Below are positions 41,412 through 50,467 of a DNA stretch of 64,000 bases, one piece after another (position 1 is the stretch's first letter; every line of letters begins with the position of its first letter). Origin of the DNA: Candidatus Woesearchaeota archaeon (GTDB lineage Archaea; Nanobdellota; Nanobdellia; Woesearchaeales; JAFGPW01); contig JAFGPW010000004.1 in NCBI GenBank assembly GCA_016935985.1, positions 62,001 to 126,000 on the forward strand, written 5' to 3'. The translations under genes were made by a program, and so were the position numbers. Under the pieces are notes generated by a model, which saw only the letters and a program-made list of their open reading frames with translations, did not search any database and was not told the origin of the DNA.

Positions 41412-42827
41412 CTAGCCTTTCACCACGCCCACCGGCACGAGCCTCGCGACCTTGCGCGATATGCCCGCGCCGTGGACCGAAGCGATGACCTCGTCCACAT
41501 CCTTGTACGCCTCCGGCGCCTCCTCCGCGAGCGATTTCGGCGACGGCGCGCGCGAGATGATGCCGCGCCGTTCGAGCTCCTTCGCGATCATGTCCCCCCT
41601 GAACGACGCTATCGCCGCATGCCGGGACATAGCGCGGCCGGCGCCGTGGGCCGAGCTGCCGAACGACGTCCGCATCGCCTCTTCGGTCCCGACGAGCAGG
41701 TGCGACGAGGTGCCCATGGATCCCGCGATGATGACCGGCGTCTTCGGGAACGAGCGGGTCGCGCCTTTCCGGTGCACGTACAGCTTGCGTTTCTCACCGT
41801 CGACGGTATGCTCCTCATGCTTGATGACGTTGTGGCAGATGCCGTAGACGGTCGAGAGGTCGAGCTCTTCCCAGGGGGAATCGAACACCTTCGCGAAGGA
41901 CTCGCGGATCCACGAGGTCATCACCTGCCGGTTCGCGAACGAGAAGTTGACCGCGGCCTGCATCGCGGCGAAGAACCGCTGCCCTTCCTCAGACTGCACC
42001 GGCGCGCAGGCGAGCTGCTTGTCAGGGAGGGTGATGCCGTATTTCTGCACCGCCCTCTCCTGCACCTTGAGATAGTCCGTCGCGACCTGGTGGCCGAGAC
42101 CGCGAGAGCCGCAGTGGAGCATGATCATGACCTGCCCTTCCTTGGCGATCCCCCACGCTTCCGCCTGGGCGGGATCGTAGAGCGAGTCCACCGCCTGGAG
42201 CTCGAGGAAGTGGTTGCCAGCGCCGAGGGTGCCGAGCTGCGGCAGCCCCCTCTCCTTCGCGAGGTCAGACACCATCGACGGGTCGGCGCCCGCCATGCGG
42301 CCGCCCTCCTCGGTGTGCGCGAGGTCGTCGTCGGTGGCGTACCCTTCCTTCTTCGCCCAGGCGAGGCCCGAGGTCAGCACCTCGTCGAGTTCCGCCCGCG
42401 AGAGCCGGAGCGTCCCCTTCGCGCCGACGCCCACCGGCACCTTCCTGAAAAGCGTGTCGATGATCTCCTTCTTGCGCTCCCTGATGTCGTCGACCGTGAG
42501 ATTGGTGCGGATCAGGTTGATGCCGCAGTTGATGTCGAAGCCGCACAGGCCCGCGCTGATGATCCCCTCGTCAGCATCGAAGGCGGCGACGCTCCCCACG
42601 GGAAGGCCATAGCCCCAATGGGCGTCCGGCATCGCGATCACCGGCGAGACCACGCCCGGGAGCATCGCGACGTTCGTCAGCTGCTGGACCGCCTCCTCCT
42701 CGATCGCGTCGAGCATCCGCGCAGACGCGATGACCTTCGCGTCGACGCGCATGCCAGGGCGCACCGCCTTCGGCAGCCGCCACTGGAAACTGTCTATCCT
42801 CTCGAGCTTCTCCTTCATGATGATCAT
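41412..42827 (-). CDS. rtcB: RNA-splicing ligase RtcB
   Basis: 471 residues. Metal and nucleotide residues are visible in DAHWGYGLPVG, GFDINCGINLIRT, GTLGAGNHFLELQ, HCGSRGLGHQ and the guanylylated histidine in SSAHGAGRAMSRHAA. RtcB joins tRNA halves after intron removal, using GTP and manganese. No intein is present. The archease gene ends four bases upstream, so the two form an operon. The intron of tRNA-Ser(GCT) in this window is a likely substrate. Confidence 0.96.
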   Translation of the reverse strand: MIIMKEKLERIDSFQWRLPKAVRPGMRVDAKVIASARMLDAIEEEAVQQLTNVAMLPGVVSPVIAMPDAHWGYGLPVGSVAAFDADEGIISAGLCGFDINCGINLIRTNLTVDDIRERKKEIIDTLFRKVPVGVGAKGTLRLSRAELDEVLTSGLAWAKKEGYATDDDLAHTEEGGRMAGADPSMVSDLAKERGLPQLGTLGAGNHFLELQAVDSLYDPAQAEAWGIAKEGQVMIMLHCGSRGLGHQVATDYLKVQERAVQKYGITLPDKQLACAPVQSEEGQRFFAAMQAAVNFSFANRQVMTSWIRESFAKVFDSPWEELDLSTVYGICHNVIKHEEHTVDGEKRKLYVHRKGATRSFPKTPVIIAGSMGTSSHLLVGTEEAMRTSFGSSAHGAGRAMSRHAAIASFRGDMIAKELERRGIISRAPSPKSLAEEAPEAYKDVDEVIASVHGAGISRKVARLVPVGVVKG

Positions 42828-42831
42828 CCGT

Positions 42832-43242
42832 TCATATGTCGAGCGTCGCCCTGACGAACCGCCTGCCGCCTTCGGTCCCCATCGCGAACTGGTGGTTCGT
42901 CACCGCCTTCACGACCGTGCCGCCCTTGCCGGGCGTGATCGACTCGCCGGCGCAGACCGCCCGAAGCGACGTCGGGGTGATCTTCTCGACGGTGAATTGT
43001 GAATAGAACATCTCGTCGATGTCGACCGAGGCGATGAGCGCTGCGAGCCAGTTCATCATGAGCTCCCGCTCGTCCTTTCCCTCGACGGCGAACTCGCGCG
43101 CCTGCTCGTCGGCCACGCTGCCGATGTCGCAGATGACCGAGAAGAGGGCCGTCGCCGCGTTCTCGAAGAGCTCTTTTGCGTCCTTCCCGTACGCCTCGAA
43201 CATCACGTCGCTCGTGAGGTCGTCGATGATGCGGTACTTCAT
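42832..43242 (-). CDS. Archease
   Basis: 136 residues, standard archease length. Features are the acidic metal residues early (YRIIDDLTSDVMFEAYG), MNWLAALIASVDIDEMFYSQFTV and the terminal FVRATLDI. Archease speeds RtcB guanylylation and widens its nucleotide use. Start 43242 is 26 bases from a TATA box (43262-43271 region, minus), so the transcript is leaderless. Confidence 0.92.
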   Translation of the reverse strand: MKYRIIDDLTSDVMFEAYGKDAKELFENAATALFSVICDIGSVADEQAREFAVEGKDERELMMNWLAALIASVDIDEMFYSQFTVEKITPTSLRAVCAGESITPGKGGTVVKAVTNHQFAMGTEGGRRFVRATLDI

Positions 43243-43300
43243 GGGAGATGAGAATGCGCGACGGTTTATAAAGTTTCCTGCGGGGATCTCTGCCACCCCT

Positions 43301-43567
43301 TCAATAGGTCTCGAGCTCAGGGATATCGTCAGGCTCCGGCGTCCCGTCGCCATCGTCCGACTGGGCCGCAGGAACGGGCGACGGTGGTGCCTGCGCGGCC
43401 TCCATGCCGCCGAACATGCTGACAAAGCCCCGGTTCGACGACTCGTCGGCGGGGAGATCGCCCGGCCCGTCGGCACCCCTGCGCTGCTCGACGATCCGCT
43501 GCAGGAGCTCGATCGCCCGCCCGATGTCAGCGGCGGAGTCCTCGCGCGTGTCGATGGTGATCCTCAT
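43301..43567 (-). CDS. Conserved-looking small archaeal protein
   Basis: 88 residues starting MRITIDTREDSAADIGRAIELLQRIV, a pattern I recall as a short conserved protein in DPANN archaea. The rest is a Pro/Asp-rich disordered tail. A TATA box (43588-43598, minus) 27 bases upstream supports the start. The role is unknown. Confidence 0.6.
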   Translation of the reverse strand: MRITIDTREDSAADIGRAIELLQRIVEQRRGADGPGDLPADESSNRGFVSMFGGMEAAQAPPSPVPAAQSDDGDGTPEPDDIPELETY

Positions 43568-43614
43568 GGGCCGGACAGTGGCGGGCGCGGTATAAAAAGG
43601 TTCCTATCGCCCTC

Positions 43615-43989
43615 TCACCTCTGCCAGTAGAAGAGCCGCATGACGACAGGATCATAGTCAGAGTCGTTGCCGGCGAAGAGGTAGCTCTCGACGAAGACGC
43701 GCTGGGCAGGCAGCCCCTGCAGCACGGTCCGCGGGTCGGCCGAGAGGTTGTAGAGGTATTCGTACCGGTTCGGCATGATGCCCTCGAGCGTCCCGTTGAT
43801 GCAGGCCACGTCCCGCCCGAGCACGCAGTTCCTGAACGCGTCGTCCTGCGACACCGCCCCCAGGATGTCGAGCGGCGAGCGCTCGACCTCGGCGGTGTTC
43901 TGGCGCGCCAGGATGAAGACGATGAAGATGAGGGTGATGATTATCGCGATGAACGCTTCCATGGTCCGTATGTAAGCCCGCCTGTCCAT
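43615..43989 (-). CDS. Small pilin-like membrane protein
   Basis: 124 residues. RRAYIRTMEAFIAIIITLIFIVFILA is a short basic leader followed by a hydrophobic helix with a glutamate near its start, as in type IV pilin-like class III signals. The outer domain has two cysteines (NCVLGRDVACING). It follows the larger anchored gene at 43994 with a four-base gap and a GGTGATAT ribosome site. Probably an outer-surface or pilus-related protein. Confidence 0.55.
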   Translation of the reverse strand: MDRRAYIRTMEAFIAIIITLIFIVFILARQNTAEVERSPLDILGAVSQDDAFRNCVLGRDVACINGTLEGIMPNRYEYLYNLSADPRTVLQGLPAQRVFVESYLFAGNDSDYDPVVMRLFYWQR

Positions 43990-43993
43990 AATA

Positions 43994-45280
43994 TCACCAG
44001 GTGCGCACGGTCAGGTCGATCCGGGTGCGGTTGCCGTACTCGTCGAGGAGGTACGCCCTCGTGCGCCTGGCATAGACGTTCGTCAGCAGGCCCGGCGGAT
44101 CGGGCTCGTACTCGAACACCGTGCCGGCCGCGTCCGTGACCGTGAAAGCGAAGTCGCGCTCGGAAGGGTAGTCCCAGTAGGCCTTGAGCGCGTCGTAGGG
44201 GATGCCGGTGATGCCCTCGAACCCCGTGTAGGTGAACCCCCGCTCGCGCTCGGTGACGCCGAAGCGAGGGACGCTCGTCTCCTGACGGTCGAGGACATCG
44301 GGGAGAGGGTCGGTGTGGAAGACGATCCGGTAGACCGTGCTCCGGTCGAACGGGATCGTTAGGTTGAGCCTCAGCTCGGTGGTATTGATCGCGCAGAAGC
44401 GGATGCCGCTGTCGCGCTCGAGATAGAACAGGATGCCGCTCTCGCCGTCGGAGAAGTCGATGAGGTCCGCCGTGAAGCTCGTGCAGCGGTTGGAGGAGTA
44501 GTTGATGCTCCCGGTGAGCTCGGCGTTCGAGTAGTAGGTGGTATAGTCGTCGAGGACGAAGGAGAGCATGAGCCCATAGCCCTCCCGCACCGCGAGGTCG
44601 ACGATTCCATAGACAGCCGGGTTCTTCGCGAAGACGACCGTGGTGTGGTTGAGCCCCTGGAGCATGCCGTGATAGGAGGCGTAGAGCGGCGTCGCGTTGA
44701 AGGACAGGTTCTCGAACGGCGCGCTCTGGTTGTTCACGTAGTAGGCGCCGCTGCGCATGCGCTCGCGCTCGCTGTACCGCACCTCGTCGGGGAAGCCGTC
44801 CGCCATCCTGAGCGTGAACTCCTCGTCAGTGAGGATCGCCTGGGTGGCGTCGGCGTAGAGGTCGTACCGAACTGCGGGCGGAGAGTACTCCGCGTCCGCG
44901 TGGACCAGCCAGATCTGCGTCGCGGGCTTGACGTCGGCGAGGGTGAGGATCCTGCCGTTCATGAAGCCGAGGTAGGCGCCGTCCTGGCGCGCGAACGAGC
45001 CGGGCTCCCAGCCGAAGGGGAGCGCGAGGATCAGCGGCTGGTCGGCGTACGTGCCGTTCGCCATGAACATGATCGGCACGCGCTCGACCTCCCACGAAGC
45101 GGAGGCGTCGATCCCGTCGTCGATGATCGAGGTCAGCGGGTCGCGGACGTCGGCCTGGGTGAAGGACGGCTTGATGTAGAGGAAGAACCAGGCGATGTAG
45201 ATCAGGAAGATTGTCAGCGATACCGCCCAGTCGACCTGCGATGAGCCCCGTTTGCCGGGAGCGAAGAGGGAGTGATGATG
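43994..45280 (-). CDS. Anchored extracellular beta-rich protein (start unresolved)
   Basis: About 425 residues. A KRGSSQVDWAVSLTIFLIYIAWFFLY helix near the start, like a pilin-type anchor, is followed by a large polar beta-rich domain with several NxS/T sequons. No ATG, GTG or TTG lies between the tRNA-Val 3' end (45282) and the helix in this frame; the nearest in-frame ATG (45334) is inside the tRNA. The 5' limit given is therefore only the tRNA edge. Companion of the small gene at 43615. Confidence 0.55.
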   Translation of the reverse strand, partial: HHHSLFAPGKRGSSQVDWAVSLTIFLIYIAWFFLYIKPSFTQADVRDPLTSIIDDGIDASASWEVERVPIMFMANGTYADQPLILALPFGWEPGSFARQDGAYLGFMNGRILTLADVKPATQIWLVHADAEYSPPAVRYDLYADATQAILTDEEFTLRMADGFPDEVRYSERERMRSGAYYVNNQSAPFENLSFNATPLYASYHGMLQGLNHTTVVFAKNPAVYGIVDLAVREGYGLMLSFVLDDYTTYYSNAELTGSINYSSNRCTSFTADLIDFSDGESGILFYLERDSGIRFCAINTTELRLNLTIPFDRSTVYRIVFHTDPLPDVLDRQETSVPRFGVTERERGFTYTGFEGITGIPYDALKAYWDYPSERDFAFTVTDAAGTVFEYEPDPPGLLTNVYARRTRAYLLDEYGNRTRIDLTVRTW

Positions 45281-45281
45281 A

Positions 45282-45354
45282 TGGGCCTGCCCGGATTCGA
45301 ACCGGGGACCTTCGCCTCGTGAAGGCGACGTCATAGCCACTAGACTACAGGCCC
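45282..45354 (-). tRNA. tRNA-Val (anticodon CAC)
   Basis: On the minus strand, acceptor GGGCCTG/CAGGCCC with discriminator A, anticodon stem TCGCC/GGCGA with loop TTCACGA (CAC), and T arm CCCGG-TTCGAAT-CCGGG. No intron. Unlike the tRNA-Ser(CGA) and tRNA-Met genes, it has no downstream copy of its 3' end. Confidence 0.92.
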
Positions 45355-45400
45355 GCTGCCCTGCGGAATTATTCCTGCCTTTTTTAATGTTTCGTATCAT

Positions 45401-46372
45401 TTAGTAGTCCTGCAACTGCCCTGATTTCGGCTCTGAATAGATGATGAAGACGCCAAGGTCTTTTATCTCATCCGCGAAACGCGAACGGAGGTCTTTGACG
45501 AGCGCGTGGAACGCCTCGTTCGTCTCGGTCATGATCTCGAACTCGAAATCATGGCCGCCGATCGGCTTGACCAGGAAGATGACGTTCGGGTTGCTCCGCA
45601 GGTAACCGGAGAGCCTATCGATCGTCGGTTGGGACACATCGTTGAGGTTGAGGGAGATTTTGCGGTGGGTGAAGCCGAGCAGGGTGTGGTTGATCTTCGC
45701 ATTGAAGCCGATGATGATCCTCTTCGCGATGAGATCATCGATCCGCTTCTTTATCGCCTTCGCCGACATGCCGTGCCTGTTCGCGAGCTCGACGAGGGAG
45801 ACGCGCGCATCGGTCGTGAGGTCGCCGAGGAGCGCTTTGTCGAGCGCATCGAGCGCATGATGCTCGTAGCAGTCCCCAAATACTATCGAATGCGCGTCCT
45901 CCGCCTCCGTCAGGTACGAGTGCTTGAGATACTCTATGCGCGTCGCGATCGAAAGCTGCTTCTCCTGGAAATAGGTGCCCCACACGCGGTCGATCTCATC
46001 GTAGACCGCCTCGAACTCGCTGATGTTGTCCGCCCACACGAGATACGCGCAATCGACGTATCCTTCGAGAGAGGCGATCCACACGATCTTCGGGTGATTC
46101 TTCAGGTATGCGACAAACTCGTCCTCCTTCTCAGCGCTCATGTTCTGGAGCTTCAGGAAGACGCGGTAATGGGTCTTCCCGAGCATATAGATGTTGGTGA
46201 TCGCATGGTAGCCGAGGATGACGTTGTTCTTCTCGAGAAGATCGATCCGGTAGCTGACCACCTGTTTTGATAATCCGGCCCTGCGCGCTATCTCGGTGAT
46301 GCTCGCCCGTCCGTCGAGAGAGAGCTCGTAGAGGATACGACGGTCTTTGTCTGTCAGCCGATATGCCTCCAT
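45401..46372 (-). CDS. Tandem Lrp/AsnC-type regulator
   Basis: 323 residues made of two Lrp units in one chain: a winged helix (DRRILYELSLDGRASITEIARRAGLSKQVVSYRI) and effector domain in residues 1-150, then a second winged helix (DKALLGDLTTDARVSLVELANRHGMSAKAIKKRI, about 180-215) and effector domain. Normal Lrp proteins have one. It is divergent from a methyltransferase gene across an AT-rich spacer and probably regulates it. GC is lower than in the flanking blocks. Confidence 0.8.
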   Translation of the reverse strand: MEAYRLTDKDRRILYELSLDGRASITEIARRAGLSKQVVSYRIDLLEKNNVILGYHAITNIYMLGKTHYRVFLKLQNMSAEKEDEFVAYLKNHPKIVWIASLEGYVDCAYLVWADNISEFEAVYDEIDRVWGTYFQEKQLSIATRIEYLKHSYLTEAEDAHSIVFGDCYEHHALDALDKALLGDLTTDARVSLVELANRHGMSAKAIKKRIDDLIAKRIIIGFNAKINHTLLGFTHRKISLNLNDVSQPTIDRLSGYLRSNPNVIFLVKPIGGHDFEFEIMTETNEAFHALVKDLRSRFADEIKDLGVFIIYSEPKSGQLQDY

Positions 46373-46393
46373 ACCATCCTTTTAATCCTTTTT

Positions 46394-46449
46394 CTATAAA
46401 AATTATTCCTTTTTGTAAAAAAAATATATGAAAAATTTGATATATAAGC
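46394..46449. promoter_or_regulatory. Divergent promoters of the tandem Lrp and methyltransferase genes
   Basis: AATTTTTATAG (minus, 46394-46404) is 27 bases before the Lrp ATG. GATATATAAGC (plus, 46439-46449) is about 33 before the methyltransferase ATG at 46478, with AGTGATAGC as a weak ribosome site. The A/T-rich middle is a likely operator. Confidence 0.55.
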
Positions 46450-46477
46450 AAGAATATAACTACTACTAAGTGATAGC

Positions 46478-47146
46478 ATGAATCTCGAACAACGGGCGAA
46501 GGAGTGGTGGACCCAGAACCATGAGATGATGCGCGATCCCGCCCTTCCCCACGAGCTGGATCGGTACCATGCGGTCGAGGAGAAGCGTATCAGGAAACTG
46601 TTCGAATCGCATCTCGGGATGAGGGCGATCGAAGCTGGATGCGGTCATGGCAGGATTATTGAGGTCATCAGGCCGTACTGCTGTGAGGTCCATGGCGTTG
46701 ATTACAGCGATTCGCTTGTCGCGTATACGAAACGGAGATACAAGGATTGCTCTGAGGTGAGCATCAGGGGAGGCGACATCGAGAGTCTCCCGTATCATGA
46801 TGACGAGTTCGATATCGGCATCCTCGCATTCAACACCTTCGGCAATCTCTATACGAAAAAGGAAGGGGCGATAAAAGAGATGGGAAGGATCATCCGGCCA
46901 GGGGGGTTGCTCATAATGAGCGTCTATTCCGAAGAGGCCAAGCGGATGCAGCACGAGGCGTACGCTTCAATCGGTCTGAAGGTGACGAAGGACGAGAAGG
47001 GGATCGTGTATACAGAAGAAGGCCTGATATCACAGCGGTTCTCGAAGATGGAGGTCGAGGCGTGGATGTCGATCGGTGGATTTATAGGACACGCAGAACC
47101 ACTGACTCCCCTCAGTTATTTCGGGGTCTTCAGAAATGGGAAATGA
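46478..47146 (+). CDS. SAM-dependent methyltransferase
   Basis: 222 residues with Rossmann motifs GMRAIEAGCGHGRIIEVI, CEVHGVDYSDSLV, DDEFDIGILAFNTF and IIRPGGLLIMSV. The target is unknown; the divergent tandem Lrp regulator suggests a small-molecule-controlled pathway. GC is lower than surroundings, in keeping with a transferred pair of genes. Confidence 0.8.
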   Translation: MNLEQRAKEWWTQNHEMMRDPALPHELDRYHAVEEKRIRKLFESHLGMRAIEAGCGHGRIIEVIRPYCCEVHGVDYSDSLVAYTKRRYKDCSEVSIRGGDIESLPYHDDEFDIGILAFNTFGNLYTKKEGAIKEMGRIIRPGGLLIMSVYSEEAKRMQHEAYASIGLKVTKDEKGIVYTEEGLISQRFSKMEVEAWMSIGGFIGHAEPLTPLSYFGVFRNGK

Positions 47147-47908
47147 TCAGCCGAACAGCTTCCGGTAGTTCATGTAGACCATGCGCTCGGCCTCCGCCGG
47201 GTCGAGCCCCTTCGCCTTCGCGATCCTCCCGATCGCGACGCGCACGTTCGCCGGCTCGTTCCGCGTCTTCGGAACAGGTCCGAGGAAGGGAGCGTCGGTC
47301 TCGGTGAGGAGCTGGGACATCGGGACCGTCTTTGCGAGCTTCCTGAAGTGGGACGAGACCGTGATGTTCGGCGGGATGGAGAAGCTCCAGCCGTTCGCGA
47401 TTCCCCTCTTGGCGAGCGCCGCCGCGCCGCCGAAGCAGTGCAGCAGCACCCTCTTCGCGCCGTTCTCCTCGAGCATCGCGATGACGTCCACCTCCGCCTC
47501 CCGCGAGTGGACGACGAGCGGTTTCCTGAGCGCGTGAGATAGCTCGATCATCCGCGCGAACGCCTCTTTCTGGAGAGCGCGCCTGCTCTCATCCTTCTCC
47601 CAGTGGTAGTCGAGGCCTACCTCACCAACGGCCGCGATCGTATCCCTGCGCTTCCTGATGAACGCGACCTCCTCATCGAGCTCCTGGGGCGAGAGCTTCT
47701 GCGCGTCGAGCGGGTAGAGGCCGAGGCATGCTCGCACGATGTCGTACCGCTCGGCGATCGCGAGCGTCTTGAGGTTGCGCTCGTGGTTCAGCCCCGCGTT
47801 GAGGATCGCGACGACGCCCGCCTCCTTCGCGCGCGTGATGACCGCATCGCGGTCGGCGTCGAACTCGTCGTACTCGAGGTGGCAGTGGACGTCAACGAAC
47901 AAGCTCAT
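47147..47908 (-). CDS. TatD-family metal-dependent deoxyribonuclease
   Basis: 253 residues with VDVHCHLEYDEFDADRD, GEVGLDYHW, VVHSREAEVDV, LLHCFGG and TETDAPFLGP, the full TatD metal-site set in a TIM barrel. Likely acts on DNA ends. The start overlaps the end of the upstream DUF362 gene by 17 bases. Confidence 0.9.
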   Translation of the reverse strand: MSLFVDVHCHLEYDEFDADRDAVITRAKEAGVVAILNAGLNHERNLKTLAIAERYDIVRACLGLYPLDAQKLSPQELDEEVAFIRKRRDTIAAVGEVGLDYHWEKDESRRALQKEAFARMIELSHALRKPLVVHSREAEVDVIAMLEENGAKRVLLHCFGGAAALAKRGIANGWSFSIPPNITVSSHFRKLAKTVPMSQLLTETDAPFLGPVPKTRNEPANVRVAIGRIAKAKGLDPAEAERMVYMNYRKLFG

Positions 47909-48887
47909 AGTGCGTGCTCCCGAGGCCGTGCTCCTCGGCGATCCCGATATGGTAGGCGGGCGACTTGTGGTGCGCCTCCTCGAAGACGTCCTTCCCGTTC
48001 CTCTCAACCACGAGGTCGAAGGAGGCCTTCTCGACGGCGCAGAGGTCCGCGCCGCAGACGATGCCCACATCCTCCGAGATGAGGGGCCCCGCGTCGGCGA
48101 CGCAGTCGCAGTACTTCGCGACGCCCTCGATGATGTTTATGTAGAAGACGCGCCTGAAGTTCTTCGCGGCGAATCCCGCGGCCTCGACGAGCAGCCGGTC
48201 GAAGACGGCGCGCTTGGGCATGATCGCCCCCACTGGGCAGAAGATGTGGCAGTTCGAGCAGCCGCAGCACCAGCTCTTGTCGAAGCGCGGGCGGGTGTCG
48301 TCGTAGCGGATATGGTCGTTCGGGCAGCGCCGCGCGCACTCGCCGCAGAGCGTGCAGCCGCCGACGTAGAGCGGCTTGCCCCCGTCGTGGATCGCACCCT
48401 TGGTCTCCTTCGCGACCGCGCCCATCCCGAGGTTCTTGATCGCGCCGCCGAGACCGGTGCAGATGTGGCCCTTGACGTGCGAGACCACGAGCACGGCGTC
48501 GGCGTCGAGGAGGTCCTTGCAGACGCGGTACTCCATCGTCCGGGAGCGGAACGGCACGCTCTCGTTCGAGACCCGCACCGGACAGCCGATGCTCGCTTCG
48601 GTGAATCCGTGCGCGGCGACGGCTTTCAGATAGGTCGCCGGCTCGTTGCGGGGCGAATTGTAGACGACCGGCGAGTCGAAGACGAACGGCTCGAGGCCTG
48701 CCGACCTGCAGGCGGCGGCGATCCGCCGGATGGCCTCGGCAGTTATATGGTACTGGTTGCCCGGCTCCCCCATGTGGACCTTGATCGCGACGGTGCGCGC
48801 GCCGGAGAAGACGGTCTTTAGCGTGCCGGGGAGCGTCTTTTCGAGCGCCTGGACGTCCTTCGTGTAGGTGACCCTCGCGTGTTCCAT
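47892..48887 (-). CDS. DUF362 protein with ferredoxin domain
   Basis: 331 residues. The N-terminal part (KVHMGEPGNQYH...GHICTGLGGAIKNLGMG) is DUF362. A 4Fe-4S region in the middle has CTLCGECARRCP and CCGCSNCHIFCP, enough cysteines for two clusters. The chain resumes DUF362-like sequence after it. Likely an electron carrier or regulator. The partner is unknown. Confidence 0.85.
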   Translation of the reverse strand: MEHARVTYTKDVQALEKTLPGTLKTVFSGARTVAIKVHMGEPGNQYHITAEAIRRIAAACRSAGLEPFVFDSPVVYNSPRNEPATYLKAVAAHGFTEASIGCPVRVSNESVPFRSRTMEYRVCKDLLDADAVLVVSHVKGHICTGLGGAIKNLGMGAVAKETKGAIHDGGKPLYVGGCTLCGECARRCPNDHIRYDDTRPRFDKSWCCGCSNCHIFCPVGAIMPKRAVFDRLLVEAAGFAAKNFRRVFYINIIEGVAKYCDCVADAGPLISEDVGIVCGADLCAVEKASFDLVVERNGKDVFEEAHHKSPAYHIGIAEEHGLGSTHYELVR

Positions 48888-48921
48888 GCCGCCGCACGCA
48901 TATCGGAGAACCTATTAAAAG

Positions 48922-49437
48922 CTATCGCTCGAAGACCGACATGCCGACATAGCCGATGTCGAAGGCAAGGATCGCGGCGAAGACGATCCAGCTGCCGGTC
49001 GCGAGCGAGACGCCGAGCGCGCAGATCTCGACCGTCGGCCGGAGCGCCATCAGCTTCGGCAAGAGGCCACGCATCCGCCAGCGGTGGACGAGGTCGGAGA
49101 GCTTCTCGTCGGCGACCGCGACGAGCGCGAAGATCGCCGTGAGCGGGAGCGAGAACGCCGGCACCTCGAGCACGAGGAGCGCGAGCGCGAGCGCGATGAG
49201 CCCCGCGACGTGCTGGGGCGTGTCGGTCTTGCCGGCCAGGATGACGCCGAAGGCGACGCCGAGCCAGAGCGGGGCGACATCAGCGGATACGGATATGACG
49301 TACGCGATGAGCGCGCCGTAGACCGCGCCGAGGAGGATAGCAGCCCCCCTGACCGTCGGGCGTTCGCTCCGCTCGATGATGTCGACGAGCTTGGTCGCGA
49401 TGCCGGTGGCGAGCGCCGCGGCGACGATGCCGATCAT
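48922..49437 (-). CDS. Archaeal multi-spanning membrane protein
   Basis: 171 residues with about four to five hydrophobic helices (IGIVAAALATGIATKLV, AAILLGAVYGALIAYVI and others), a DEKLSDLVHRW loop, and no catalytic motif. Start overlaps the deoxyhypusine synthase stop by an ATGA. No function is recognised. Confidence 0.6.
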   Translation of the reverse strand: MIGIVAAALATGIATKLVDIIERSERPTVRGAAILLGAVYGALIAYVISVSADVAPLWLGVAFGVILAGKTDTPQHVAGLIALALALLVLEVPAFSLPLTAIFALVAVADEKLSDLVHRWRMRGLLPKLMALRPTVEICALGVSLATGSWIVFAAILAFDIGYVGMSVFER

Positions 49438-50354
49438 CCTTTCACCCCCGCGACGATGAGCGGGAAGGCGATTGTCGCGTCAGCCTCGACGACGACGGTG
49501 CTGCCCTGCTCCCGGATCTTGCTCCAGCTCTTCGCCTCGCTCGGCCGGGCGCCGGAGAGGCTGCCGTCGTAGGGGGTGCCGGTCGAGACGTAGACCGCAT
49601 AGTCCATGCCGTCGCGCAGGATGCTGACGCCGATCGCGTGGTGCTTGGCGAACCCGCCGCCGAGGATGATGCCGCCGACCTTCTCCGCCTGCAGGACCGC
49701 GCCCGCGAGCGCCTGCATGTCGGCGGTGACGTCGATGATGAACTCGGGATGCTTCTTCTTGAAGAAATACGCCTGCAGGCCGAACGCGCCGTCGGTGGGC
49801 GCCGGGCAGTAGATAGGGATGCGGTTCTGGGAGGCCCAGCGGATGATTGAGCCCTCGTCATCGACCTGCGCGCCGAGGCGCGCGATGAGCTCGGATGGCG
49901 CCCACACCCCCTTCTCGGCGAGGCACGCCGCGAAGAACGGCTGGAGCGCGTCCTCGAGGAACTGGTAGTGCTCCGACGGGACGAGGATGTCGCCGATGCG
50001 GTTGATGCCCCGCCGGTGGAGCTCGATGTCGTCGGCCGCGAAGTCGCCGAGGGCGAACGGCGCGCGTGTCTTCATGAGGTCCTCCTCGACCGAGCCGATG
50101 CCGGTTATGATGAGGTCGACGAACCGCTCCTTTGCGAGCTGGGCGAAGAGCTCGCGCAGGCCCGACGATACCATGTTCGAGGTGAAGGTGAGGATGACGA
50201 GCGCCTTGTCCTGCTTCATCCGCCTGATGAGCCGCACCGCCTCCCCCACGCGGGACGCCTGGAAGCCGACGGCGCCGTAGCGTTCAGCGAGGTCCGCGGC
50301 CTTCATGCCCGGCTCGATCCTGATCCCTTCCACCGGTGGCGCGTCGGGTGCCAT
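49434..50354 (-). CDS. dys: Deoxyhypusine synthase
   Basis: 306 residues. The late block GGGFAKHHAIGVSILRDGMDYAVYVSTGTPYDGSLSGARPSEAKSWSKI contains the catalytic lysine (before HH), the DYAVY motif, DGS and the ARP-SW end of the family. It transfers the butylamine of spermidine to a lysine of translation factor aIF5A. A minus-strand TATA box at 50377-50389 puts the ATG 28 bases away, so it is leaderless. A small membrane protein gene follows. Confidence 0.93.
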   Translation of the reverse strand: MAPDAPPVEGIRIEPGMKAADLAERYGAVGFQASRVGEAVRLIRRMKQDKALVILTFTSNMVSSGLRELFAQLAKERFVDLIITGIGSVEEDLMKTRAPFALGDFAADDIELHRRGINRIGDILVPSEHYQFLEDALQPFFAACLAEKGVWAPSELIARLGAQVDDEGSIIRWASQNRIPIYCPAPTDGAFGLQAYFFKKKHPEFIIDVTADMQALAGAVLQAEKVGGIILGGGFAKHHAIGVSILRDGMDYAVYVSTGTPYDGSLSGARPSEAKSWSKIREQGSTVVVEADATIAFPLIVAGVKG

Positions 50355-50376
50355 GGAAGCCGCGGAGGCGGGCCGC

Positions 50377-50420
50377 CGTATATAAATCTTTGCTGCCAGG
50401 GGCCGCGAAACCTTTAAATA
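50377..50420. promoter_or_regulatory. Divergent promoters of dys and the 50468 gene
   Basis: GATTTATATACGG (minus, 50377-50389) serves dys. AACCTTTAAATAC (plus, 50407-50419) serves 50468, with leader ending in AAGGTGATA as ribosome site. Confidence 0.6.
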
Positions 50421-50467
50421 CTAACCCCGGTTACGCCCACGTATCGAACACTCAAGGTGATACGCAT

